A stretch of 64,000 bases of DNA from contig NW_026946363.1 in assembly GCF_035222375.1 (NCBI RefSeq), positions 6,758,001 through 6,822,000 of the forward strand. The letters run 5' to 3'. This document shows, piece after piece, positions 55,301 through 64,000 of this stretch. How positions within the stretch are numbered: position 1 is the first letter of the stretch; the number at the start of each line of letters is the position of its first letter. Under the pieces are notes generated by a model that was not told the origin of the DNA, searched no databases, and saw only the letters and a program-made list of their open reading frames with translations. The DNA comes from Podospora pseudocomata (lineage: Eukaryota > Ascomycota > Sordariomycetes > Sordariales > Podosporaceae). The position numbers and the translations under genes were made by a program.

Positions 55301-56453
55301 ATCATCCACATGCTTTGGAACCGCCGCCCTTGGAACTGCCAACACTAGCGAGCGAAGGGGTTCACCAACCGACAACCGGTCGCTTGTTTCCGCTCCCTCT
55401 CGCTCCCCCGCATAACAATCAATCGCCAAGTCGCCTCCGCGGGACGCCATTCCCCCAGACTCCTCCAGCCTTCCAATATCCCAACCCCAAAGGCGGCTCT
55501 GTGATCCGTGCCTGCTTGCTGCATGAGACGCACACTTTTTGGAGACGAAGCACAAACGGGACGACGGGCAAGCAAACCACAAAACCCACAACTCCACAGG
55601 CCTTAACTCCAATCGAACGAATCCATCCGTGATCGTCCCTCTTTTTCCCACCCACAGCACTCCATCCTGTGGAGCAAACTCTTTATTATGGAACCTGGGG
55701 TAAAAACCAAACGGGCCTCGAATGGAGGTATGGAGCTGGATCGGGTTGGATCCCCCCAGGTTCCCCAGATTCTCCAGGTGCCACTCATCGGTAGTGATCT
55801 TCCGCATCTTGTCCACCTATCGATCCGTTCCTTCCTTGTTCTCATTCCCCCGTTTTCTGTCATGGCGCTGGGGCTGCCTGTCACACCAATGTCAACCATG
55901 TGGATGCCCCCCAGAAGTCTGGGGTAAAGTCATGTCAAGCGGCAGGAACTCGCATGGGTAGAGCGTTGGTCCGCACATGAAGAGTGGACGGCACGCTTGT
56001 TGGTGACGGCGCCAAAGCATACAATGTCATGATGGCCCCCGGACCCTCGGTCCTCCGAAGAGAGGTATATTATATGCTGGATGTCGCGACGTCTGAGCCA
56101 TACCACCGTCCCCCGATCTCTTCACGTTCCCAACATCACGTCCTGTATGTACATGCAAGATCTCTTTCTCTTGATCACCCATCCAGACGCACAAATTTGG
56201 AAATGGCCTGTTTATGTACAATATAATACTGGCTGCTCTATGTTCAAGTCCCCCGTCTATCAATGCTTGCCACCCAATCGCCAGATCCCTAATGCCCCCA
56301 ATGCTCCCTCCCCCTTTTTTATTTTTGCAGACCCCAAACGCCTGACACTAAACATGCTGACCGCTCAGACGCCATTATGTCTTCAGAGTTGAGCATAAAA
56401 CCCCCTCAAAACAGACACACCGATTCCTGGAACTCGTTCGATTGATTGCTCCT
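52327..56453. other. 4.1-kb gene-poor region upstream of hacA
   Basis: hacA promoter and leader at the left. Elsewhere, frames of 60-190 codons overlap on both strands (for example 55,174-55,632 plus against 55,816-55,235 minus) without a domain, and the DNA is not AT-rich or repetitive. Pyrimidine tracts occur near 54,930-54,950 and 55,025. A long leader, an upstream regulatory region or a non-coding RNA would fit; nothing is supported. Confidence 0.4.
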
Positions 56454-57226
56454 CTAGAACTGCTCGTGGCCCCAGGGGGGGGGAACGCCCCAAGGATGAG
56501 GAGCCTTGTTGATGCCTTCAATATCGCTCGTGACCCACCCGCCGTAGAAGTCTTGCGGGGGAGACTGGGCGCGTTCGCCGTCGACATAGCACTCCCAAGG
56601 ACCCGCAAAGAAGGCCAGATAGCCCTTGATGGCCTCAAAATCTTTTGGAGGCTCGTTGAACGACCAGATGCGGTTGCTCACCGTGTCAGCCGCGTTGATG
56701 GGGCTCATCATGGCGTAGTAGGTTATGGGACCTCTGAACTCGTCAAAGGAGGTACGAGGAGTCGTCGAGAGAGGAAGTCTGACGCGGGAGGGTGGGATGA
56801 AGTAAGCTACAACCGGCAAAAAGGTCAAGGTTAGCGATTGGCCATGATGAGTCTGCCATTGAAAATCGAGCGTCGGGTCCCTGCATATCACCGCCAGATG
56901 GGAGCTCGAAGAGTGGATTGAGAGCCCAATCTGGATGGAGCTCAACGGCCTGGCCCTGTCGCCGGAGGGAAATGGCGGGAAGACGGTGGACCGACTGACT
57001 CCATCTCCGGACTCGACCTGGCGAAACTTGTCGACTAGAAGGGGGGCAACCTACTGGGCGCGTGATGGGTCTCCAGACACCAGTAAGCCTCACCGGGCGG
57101 GCAGTCGGCTATAAGTTGGCCATGCCACTTGATCTGGATGTGTCTCTGGACTCGGTCCACCACGGGGGGACGCGGAAATGTCGTGACGTTGTGTTTCCGC
57201 ATCGCCGACATGTTGTAGTTACTCAT
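56454..57226 (-). CDS. DUF427-domain protein
   Basis: Two exons, 57226-57055 and 56806-56454, joined across a rather long 248-bp intron (GTAGGT...TTGTAG), 174 residues. The DUF427 pattern is visible: IKWHGQLIADCPPGEAYWCLETHHAPTYFIPPSRV, then PITYYAMM, NRIWSFNEPPKDFEAIKGYLAFFAGPWECYVDGE. DUF427 proteins are small beta-sheet proteins of unknown biochemical role, found in bacteria and fungi. The start MSNYNMSAMRKHNV was taken as first ATG; two later Met codons are close. Single domain, no targeting signal. Confidence 0.8.
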
Positions 57227-57949
57227 GTGGATGGTGTTTTGGGGAGAGATGCCGTCTAAGAGTGTCTTTTCGTGGTAATCAAATGTCTCACTGGTTCAGA
57301 TCCGAGGACGAGGACTGGAAGAAAATTGTCTTTCGATGCCTGAAAAGTCAAAACTAGCAGCATCCATGTGCTCCTCGCAGTGGGACCAAAGTTTTGGCTT
57401 GACGTAGACCCACTTTCACCTTTCCACGGTTCACTGTTCGTTCGCCCGAGGGGGCAGGCACAATCCCGTATCCGCCTTCCATTGCCGAGCGTGTTTTTGT
57501 GCACCTTCCGTCCGTGTAGACAGTGGCTCGGGTCCTCGGTATCCATTATTCACGGATTGCCCCTTTCCCTTGAGGCCGAAAAAAAATAATACAGCACAAG
57601 CCACAACGTGCCACTGAATAGGGTGAGCGGTGAAGAGGCCCCTGTCACCCAACTGCGTCATGCTTTGTGGCGTTGGATTTGACCCCCCTGAGAACCCCAC
57701 CATTTTCTCGACCTGAGCCCCGCACTCTGCCAGCCGAGCCAACTGCGGCCGGCAGCTGGGACGCAAGGCAGCTGACGTTACCTAACAACCTTGCGCCTCG
57801 CCAACATCAATCAATCCACTGCCTTGCAACGACAACGACATCACTACCTCGAAACGCTCGCGCAAACCTCACCGTCCCCCTCGACGACGTCCTTCTTTTC
57901 GGGCCAAACCCTTTTGTTCAAATAACATTCTAGAATCACAGCCGCCACC
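57227..57949. other. divergent spacer between DUF427 and Did2 genes
   Basis: About 720 bases holding both promoters; no gene recognised. Confidence 0.5.
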
Positions 57950-58739
57950 ATGGCAAATCGACAACTCGCTCGGGATATGCAAACCGAGTTTCAGGCGCGA
58001 GTAGGCACCCCACGATTCCCTTGTCGCCGACAGCAGTGGCAACCGTCATCATGCTCCTCTGCTAACATTCCCTCCCCTCTCAGTTCAACGCCAAGCAAGC
58101 CCGCCGCGAAGCCCAAAAGGCGGCCAAACAAGACAACGAGCTAAAGAAGCAAATCCAAAACGTATCTCTCCCCTTCTTCCCCCGCTTGGCCATTATCTGC
58201 CCCCCCCCCCTCTAACCTCCCATCTCGAAATCTAGCTCCTCAAAAAAGGCGAAACCGCCCAAGCCGCCCAAAAAGCCCGCATGCTCCTTGCCAAACAAGC
58301 CATCGCCGCCCAAATGGACCAAGCCGCCGACATGGCCGAGCTCTCCCTCGCCCAGATCCAGGCCAACAACGCAATGAACCGCATGACGCACATGATGGCC
58401 CAGTCCTCCCGCACGATGCAGCGCGCCCAGCGCCAGGCCAACCCCGAAAAGACGCTCCTGACCCTCGAGCAGTTCCGCAGCCAGAACGAAGAGTACGCCA
58501 TGTCCAATGGGATTTATCAGGACGCCATGACGCAGAACACTTCGGTGCAGGTCAGCGATGATGCTGTGCATGAGCTGTTGGGCAAGTTGGCGGATGATGC
58601 GGGGTTGGAGTTGAACCAGGAGCTGGCAAAGGCGAGTGCGAGCAAGGTTGATCCGGTGAAGGAGCCGGCGCAGGCCGTGGAGCCGACGGCGGAGGAGGAG
58701 GATGCGCTGCAGCAGAGGTTGAGGGCTTTGCGGGCATAG
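57950..58739 (+). CDS. DID2: ESCRT-III subunit Did2/Vps46 (CHMP1)
   Basis: Three exons, 57950-58000, 58084-58161 and 58236-58739, 210 residues. The start has a textbook context, GCCGCCACCATGG. The Snf7-fold basic N-terminus reads FNAKQARREAQKAAKQDNELKKQI, followed by the long helical hairpin (ARMLLAKQAIAAQMDQAADMAEL, NNAMNRMTHMMAQSSRTMQRA). The C-terminus has DDAVHELLGKLADDAGLEL and the MIM1 helix LQQRLRALRA that binds the Vps4 MIT domain. Did2 recruits Vps4 to disassemble ESCRT-III at endosomes and is needed for multivesicular body sorting. Confidence 0.88.
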
Positions 58740-59253
58740 ATTTTTGGGAAGGGTAGTGGATGGGAAGGGAACGACGAACACGAGATTACGAAATGAGGTA
58801 TATTTGGTTTCCTGGGTTAAGGAGGAAGAATTTCTATTTTTCGTTTTGGCGTTTTGGCGTTTATCGGGTTTGATACTGCCCGGCATGACGCTTTGGAAGT
58901 CCCAAGAGAACTTTACAATGGGTTATGATCCTGGTGGTGGGGGGAAAGTGTTGGAATAGATCACACGTCACAGTCAATTTGGGTCACATGTGGCCAAGAT
59001 ATATCAAGACATTGCAAGAGCTTGTATTTCATGCCGCCACCAACGCTCAAACTCATGATTCCCACCAGAGAAGCTCTCATGATTATATGTCGCTTAACTT
59101 GGAAGCATTCCTTCGTTGAAGTAAACGAGCCATATTCTCCTCCAGAGCTAACCTTCATCTTGCCAAATCAGCGCCTGCCATATGACCCCATAACTCCCAA
59201 CTGGCCACCAAATAACCCATAACATCATGCAAATCGCTAACAGTCAGCCGCGT
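58740..59253. other. intergenic between convergent genes
   Basis: Terminator side of both Did2 and Ski2 genes; no gene seen. Confidence 0.5.
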
Positions 59254-62200
59254 TTACATGTAAAGACTAGCCACAGCAGTAATATCCCTCCTGATCAACT
59301 CCTGCGCCACCGTCATCTTCTGATACAACTCGGGATCACCGATAATCCTAGCCGCATTCTTCACCTCCCTGCACGTCTCATCCAACCGGGAAATCGTCCG
59401 CACAATCGTTCCCTCCAACACATCCGTCAGATTCGTGATATTCTTGAAGCTGACACCCTTGGCCCACTCATACACCACCTCCATCAACCCAAACCTAGGC
59501 TTGCTGACAAAGTCGTTGGACTCCTCTGATGTCTGGATAACCTGGTGGAGAGTCTGCACCGCATTGACCTTTTCGGAGAGCTCGACAATAGTCTTCATGC
59601 CCTTCTCTAGGTTGTGCGTCAGCTTTGGGATGGACTCTGTCTTCTCCTGAAAGACAAACGCCGAGAGCAGAGCGGCGATTTCGGCGGGCTCGTAGTCGGC
59701 GAGGACGTTCTCGAGGATGAGCTCGGTAAGGACAAGCTCGTCGCCAGAGTGAATCTCACAGGCTACCTTGCCCTTGAGCTGGATCCGGGTTTCTTCGTCA
59801 ATGAAGCGAAGGTCCTTGAGAACCTGGATACGCTGCTCGTAGTCGGGGAGGAGCTGCAGGTTTTGGTTGGAGAGGGCCTGGCGGAGCTGGTCGATGTTGG
59901 TCTTGATGAGCCACTGATCGTGGCACATGGCGTAGTGCTTCAAGAAGAACGTGCAAAGCGGAGCGGCGGATTTTGTGAGCTTGACCTCCGCCTCACGGCG
60001 TTTGTTAATGATGTCGTGAATAGCCAGGCTCTTGATGCGACCCAGATCCATCTCATCCCAGTGATCAGAGGCCCAGGTGCGGCAGATGGTTTGAAGCTTG
60101 TCCTTGGCTTTTTGGTAGCCTTCGCCGCTGCCAAAGATGTCTGGCAGGATGCCCTTGGTGACATACTTTGTCAAGCATACCAAGTCACTCAGGGGGATGT
60201 GCAATGTCTTGGTCCCGATGTGCTTCTTGGCCTGGGGGAGTGACGTGTAGTACTTGCGTAGACTGGGCACAAAGGGCAGCAAGTCCGTGTCATTGCGAAT
60301 CTCTCGATTCGTCCTAATTTCGAGAACATGCAACATTGGAACCGTCGCGCTGCTTTTGGTGCTGGCGCCTTCAGCGAGCAACAAACCAGGAGTGCGGACA
60401 CCTTCCTTCATCCAGACGATGAGACGACCAGGCGTAAACATCTTCCGGCCAATCGGAATGTTCAGCAACGCGCGATACAGCTCCTCTGTCAACTGCTTGA
60501 AGTCCTCACCCGCCTGGTGACAGTCGTCCATATGAACGTCACAAATCTGACAAGAATCCCTCTTGACCTTTGCCAAATCTGCCTCGGATAGTTTGACCGC
60601 CTTCTCGTGCTCGGGTAAGAGCTGTTGAGTGGCGTGTTCTGAGAAACTACGCTTAATCATTTCCTCGATCTTCAGAGCTTCGACGCGTAGTAGGTTCAAG
60701 ATCATATTGTAGGTCAGGCGGAATTGAGACCGGAGCTTGCTAGGCTCTCCGAGAATCATTTGCCGGAGATCAGTGACAGGGGGGGCTTCATCGCCACCAG
60801 GAGGCACAATGATGACGGAACCGACAGTATCGAGACCGCGTCTACCGGCCCGACCAGCCATCTGTGTGTATTCACCAGGAAGGAGATTGCGGAAAGAATG
60901 GCCGTCATGCTTGCGGTATCCCGAGAAGACAACTGTTCTCGTGGGCAAGTTCAGGCCCATGGCGAAGGTCTCAGTCGCGAAAAGAACCTTGACCAGAGTC
61001 TGGGCGAAAAGAATCTCCACCAACTCCTTGACGATAGGGAGCAAACCACCATGATGGACTGCGATACCTCGCGAGAGCAGCTCTCGAAGGCGCACAATTT
61101 GGGGCAGAGTTCTGTCCTCGGGCTTCAAACGAGCAATCGACTTCTCAATCGTCATATGAATCGCACTCTTTTCTTGAGCGGTGCAGAAGTCCTGGTTGCT
61201 CAGAGCATCTGCATTCTCCTCGCATCTCTTCTTGGAAAAGACGAAGATACAGGCCGGAAGAAGAGTCTGCTTCTTGAGGAACTGGACGAGGTGAACCCAC
61301 AAGTTCTTGTCCTGAGCAGCAGATGTAAACCCTCCTGGTCGGCCTGTCCGGCCCATATGTCCGGGATTGTGGCTCGCGCGTGGTGGTCCACCTCTCCCAC
61401 GCTGCTGTTGTCCGCCACCCCGACCGCCGCCACGTTGCTGATTGCCCCCTCTTTGCTGGCCTCCACGGCCACCACCTCTCTGGTTGCCACCACCCCGAGC
61501 TGGTGCGGCCTCGATGGCCTTTGGTGGCTTGTCCTTGCCCTGCATAGCCGCATTCGCATCCTTCCACCCCTTCTCGACGAACCTCTTCTCAGAGTCGACG
61601 ATCTTGTAGATGTTTTTGTTGGCCCAGAGATAGTGCTCTAACGGCACAGGTCTCTTCGGCGTAGAAATGACGTAAATATCCTTCTGCTTTGTGCGTCCTA
61701 CCCACGAGGCGAACTCATGAGTGTTGGGGACGGTAGCAGAAAGAAGAATCAAGGACACATGCTCTGGTAGCATAATGATGACCTCTTCCCAGACAACACC
61801 ACGCTCAAAGTCGTTTACATAGTGGACCTCGTCGAAGATGACGAACTCGACATCGCGGATGATATCGGCTCCACGGTAAAGCATACTGCGCAGAATCTCC
61901 GTAGTCATGATGAGACAGCTGGCCTCCGGGTTGATCTGAACATCACCAGTCAGAATACCAACCTCGTCGAACGTCTGTCTGAAGTCGCGGAACTTTTGGT
62001 TGCTGAGCGCCTTGATCGGGGATGTGTAAATAGCCTTCGTCATGTGTTTTGCCGCAAGAGCAATGGCGTATTCAGCCACCACTGTCTTACCTGCAGAAGT
62101 ATGGGCTGCGACGAACACCGAGTCGCCATTTTCAAGATGATAGACGGCTTCCTTTTGGAAGTTGTCGAGTTCGAATGGCCATTCTCTGGCTGGATCTGGC

Positions 62201-63111
62201 ACCAGCTCCCGGAAGTTGGGCATTGGTCTGTTGATATCCACCATGTGCGCCCATTCGCGGCCTGCCTTTCTAGCGCTGGATGCTGCAAGTTTGCCATGGG
62301 GTTCCAGAGCTGGGAACTCCACTGGAAGAATGGAGTCGATATCCTCGAGATCCTCCTCTTCCTCGCTCTCGTCAGAAGCACCATTCGTTGGGGCTTTGTC
62401 GGCGTCCTCATCCTCTTGGTCAGGAGCTGCCTCGGGCTCCTGATCCAAGACCTCTTCGACTTCCTTCGCCTGTTTTTCCGCCTCTTCATCCGCAACCTTT
62501 CTCCTTTTCGTAAAGTCGATACCTCTGGAGACACCCGGAGCAACCTCAAGCAGACCACCGGATCCAAGCTTGATAACACGTTCTAGTTTCTTCCTGCTGT
62601 CAGCTTCCTCAATGGCAGCCGAAGCCCGCAGCTGATCCTCCAACGCAGCTGTTGACTCGATACCCTCCAAACCACCAGGAGCGAAAGGGAAGAACCCGGC
62701 GCCACCCCGGACAAATTCAGATCTGCTGGCGGGTTTCCTAGTCATGGACGTGCTGTTCTTCGCCGTGGCATGCGAGGCCGGAACAGTGACATTTCTGTAG
62801 CCTGTGACCCGACCCTCAAGCCCATGACGCACGAAGCGGGTGACTGTGCGGGTCTGGCTGGGCGCAATGTTGAAGAGCAGGGAGTAGTCAATCGGGGTGT
62901 CCCATCGTTGCTGAAGCTTGTCGAGCCACTCGTCCGAGAATGTGGTCGATGGCGACAGGAATTTCCGCTCGAGTTCGGCGCGCAGCTCATCAGGGTCTTG
63001 CTTCTTGGGCGGCTTGACTACCTTGTGGTCAAGGATGTCGTCAATTGCATCGAATGTGGAATTGTCGTCCAGGTGAAGCCGTTGTATGGCATCTTGGAGA
63101 TCGGTCGCCAT
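59254..63111 (-). CDS. SKI2: Ski2-type DExH RNA helicase
   Basis: One long exon of 1,285 residues from the ATG at 63,111. The N-terminal Ski2 segment has KFLSPSTTFSDEWLDKLQQRWDTP. Helicase motifs follow: AHTSAGKTVVAEYA (motif I, ~335), FDEVHYVNDFERG (DEVH, ~427), LLSATVPN, and GYRKHDGH/QMAGRAGRRGLDT (motif VI). An Arg-Gly-Gly-rich insert lies between the RecA domains (~537-577). The C-terminus is the DSHCT four-helix domain. Ski2 feeds cytoplasmic mRNA into the exosome with Ski3 and Ski8 for 3'-5' decay. The frame stays open about 15 codons above the chosen ATG (to a TTG at 63,156), so a small 5' exon is possible. Confidence 0.93.
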   Translation of the reverse strand: MATDLQDAIQRLHLDDNSTFDAIDDILDHKVVKPPKKQDPDELRAELERKFLSPSTTFSDEWLDKLQQRWDTPIDYSLLFNIAPSQTRTVTRFVRHGLEGRVTGYRNVTVPASHATAKNSTSMTRKPASRSEFVRGGAGFFPFAPGGLEGIESTAALEDQLRASAAIEEADSRKKLERVIKLGSGGLLEVAPGVSRGIDFTKRRKVADEEAEKQAKEVEEVLDQEPEAAPDQEDEDADKAPTNGASDESEEEEDLEDIDSILPVEFPALEPHGKLAASSARKAGREWAHMVDINRPMPNFRELVPDPAREWPFELDNFQKEAVYHLENGDSVFVAAHTSAGKTVVAEYAIALAAKHMTKAIYTSPIKALSNQKFRDFRQTFDEVGILTGDVQINPEASCLIMTTEILRSMLYRGADIIRDVEFVIFDEVHYVNDFERGVVWEEVIIMLPEHVSLILLSATVPNTHEFASWVGRTKQKDIYVISTPKRPVPLEHYLWANKNIYKIVDSEKRFVEKGWKDANAAMQGKDKPPKAIEAAPARGGGNQRGGGRGGQQRGGNQQRGGGRGGGQQQRGRGGPPRASHNPGHMGRTGRPGGFTSAAQDKNLWVHLVQFLKKQTLLPACIFVFSKKRCEENADALSNQDFCTAQEKSAIHMTIEKSIARLKPEDRTLPQIVRLRELLSRGIAVHHGGLLPIVKELVEILFAQTLVKVLFATETFAMGLNLPTRTVVFSGYRKHDGHSFRNLLPGEYTQMAGRAGRRGLDTVGSVIIVPPGGDEAPPVTDLRQMILGEPSKLRSQFRLTYNMILNLLRVEALKIEEMIKRSFSEHATQQLLPEHEKAVKLSEADLAKVKRDSCQICDVHMDDCHQAGEDFKQLTEELYRALLNIPIGRKMFTPGRLIVWMKEGVRTPGLLLAEGASTKSSATVPMLHVLEIRTNREIRNDTDLLPFVPSLRKYYTSLPQAKKHIGTKTLHIPLSDLVCLTKYVTKGILPDIFGSGEGYQKAKDKLQTICRTWASDHWDEMDLGRIKSLAIHDIINKRREAEVKLTKSAAPLCTFFLKHYAMCHDQWLIKTNIDQLRQALSNQNLQLLPDYEQRIQVLKDLRFIDEETRIQLKGKVACEIHSGDELVLTELILENVLADYEPAEIAALLSAFVFQEKTESIPKLTHNLEKGMKTIVELSEKVNAVQTLHQVIQTSEESNDFVSKPRFGLMEVVYEWAKGVSFKNITNLTDVLEGTIVRTISRLDETCREVKNAARIIGDPELYQKMTVAQELIRRDITAVASLYM

Positions 63112-63486
63112 TTCCGGCGGTAATGGTAGTGTGATGGTCTCGTCCACTGCTTGCAAAAGTCAAGTGATATTTTCGACCGAGTTCAAGGTGTGGTGTTGTG
63201 CCCAAACATGGACGACTCCAGCCTGGAAGACAGCAAGGTCGCAGCTTCATCGACTTGCCCCGCCAAATCATTTGTGGGGTAGCCTGACAAGGATGCACCT
63301 TTGTGACGACAGCTCGACAGGCACGCAGGGGTTAGGGTTGCATCATATCTTTAAAGGGGGCCCAGAAACATAGCGCCGTCTTCGTCTTCAAGGATATTGT
63401 TTGAATGGTGACACAGCTGTTTAAACTAGTGTCTCTAAGATAAATGAACATTTGGCTCTTGCCGCATACGGAGTACCACTGGCCTT
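63112..63486. other. intergenic; SKI2 promoter
   Basis: About 375 bases between the SKI2 start and the stop of the next minus-strand gene. Confidence 0.5.
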
Positions 63487-64000
63487 TTACCACAACCCAT
63501 CCATCTCTGCCATTGCCGCCTCATCATCGTCAAAGCTGGTGTATTTTTTGGCCCCAGCCTCCTTCTGGGTTTCAGGAACAGGCTTAGAAGACGCTCCCTC
63601 TGCCTCTGCTTCTGCCATCAGAGCGTCAAGATCGTCCTCCTCATCATTAACCTTCGTAGGCTCCGTAGACTTGGGCGCGCTCGGTGCCTTCGTAGGTGGC
63701 TGGGCCTCAACCTCGGCCATAAGCGCATCCAAATCGTCATCATCAAAGTCATCCGCTTCTTTCCTTTGCGGGGCAGATGGTTTGGAATTGCCATCGCCAA
63801 GTATGCTCTTGGTTGACTGGTTCGGTCTAGTGGACAATGTTTCCGCTTCTGCCTCGGCCATTAGAGCGTCCAGATCGACATCCTCTGGTATGTTATTCGC
63901 CTGTGGTTTTGGTGGTGCCGCTGCCGTGCTGTTACTTGTCCCATTCCCAAATATGCTCTCCAACCCGTTCCCAAATATGCTTCTTGGTGGCTGCCCAGAG
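63487..64000 (-). CDS. Csm3/Swi3-like replication fork protection protein, C-terminal part
   Basis: The frame enters from the right edge, so the N-terminal Swi3 domain is outside the window; about 171 residues are seen. It contains two SIFGNG copies and three acidic DLDALMAEAEAE motifs separated by Ser/Pro-rich linkers, and ends DDEAAMAEMDGLW. This acidic repeat tail resembles those I associate with filamentous-fungal Csm3/Swi3 (TIPIN) proteins, which work with Tof1/Swi1 to stabilise stalled forks. The assignment rests on tail sequence only; another nuclear acidic-repeat protein is possible. Confidence 0.6.
   Translation of the reverse strand, partial: SGQPPRSIFGNGLESIFGNGTSNSTAAAPPKPQANNIPEDVDLDALMAEAEAETLSTRPNQSTKSILGDGNSKPSAPQRKEADDFDDDDLDALMAEVEAQPPTKAPSAPKSTEPTKVNDEEDDLDALMAEAEAEGASSKPVPETQKEAGAKKYTSFDDDEAAMAEMDGLW

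Noticed and set aside
55235-55816. 193-codon minus-strand frame
   Set aside because: Overlaps a 152-codon plus-strand frame, lacks any domain and shows no intron or start context that favours it.
59614-62586. Plus-strand frames of 209-305 codons inside the SKI2 locus
   Set aside because: Antisense shadows of the SKI2 exon, whose helicase motifs are unambiguous.

Overview
The window is genomic DNA of a filamentous ascomycete (Pezizomycotina, most likely Sordariomycetes/Sordariales). Genes carry short GT-AG introns of about 50-250 bp. Marker genes include a HacA-type unfolded-protein-response regulator, an AA9 lytic polysaccharide monooxygenase, an Ecp2/Hce2 effector and a hydrolase-NLR-TPR protein. 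Retroelements show transition-biased decay that looks like repeat-induced point mutation (RIP). No species can be named from the sequence alone.

Layout. 0.4-1.0 kb: a small CYSTM cysteine-rich tail protein. 2.0-16.0 kb: a repeat-rich block with two Ty3/gypsy chromoviruses, both missing protease and reverse transcriptase (2,236-5,915 decayed; 13,279-16,004 with perfect target duplications and one open gag-chromodomain reading frame). The block also holds a hAT transposase relic, a kinase-like gene relic cut by an LTR, and an Ecp2-type secreted effector at 8.4 kb. 16-26.5 kb: a gene-bearing segment with a tRNA-Glu, a small membrane protein, an AA9 LPMO, an omega-like GST, PEX16 and a secreted SET-domain protein. 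26.5-38.7 kb: a second repeat-rich block built around an NLR-like gene (alpha/beta hydrolase, NB-ARC, about eight near-identical TPRs). A solo LTR with a perfect CTTAA target duplication has severed the gene's last TPR. A deleted Fot1/pogo-like transposon nested in an LTR, an inverted second LTR and a Zn2Cys6 regulator pseudogene truncated by that LTR follow.

39.5-49.0 kb: a metabolic segment with a divergently transcribed CAO-1-like stilbene-cleaving oxygenase and vanillyl-alcohol-oxidase-like flavoprotein, then a peroxisomal alcohol (methanol) oxidase. The known reactions of these families fit together as breakdown of lignin-like aromatics and methoxy groups (aromatic aldehydes, methanol, formaldehyde plus H2O2). 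The segment is bracketed by degenerate arrays of the same ~22-bp GGCCT repeat.

50-64 kb: housekeeping genes: hacA with its predicted 20-nt IRE1 intron, a DUF427 protein, a Did2/CHMP1 ESCRT-III subunit, the Ski2 exosome helicase, and the C-terminal part of a Csm3/Swi3-like fork-protection protein running off the right edge. A 4-kb gene-poor stretch lies upstream of hacA.

Intron boundaries were worked out by hand from splice signals and frame continuity. Gene spans include introns. Functions are family-level inferences; no database search was run.
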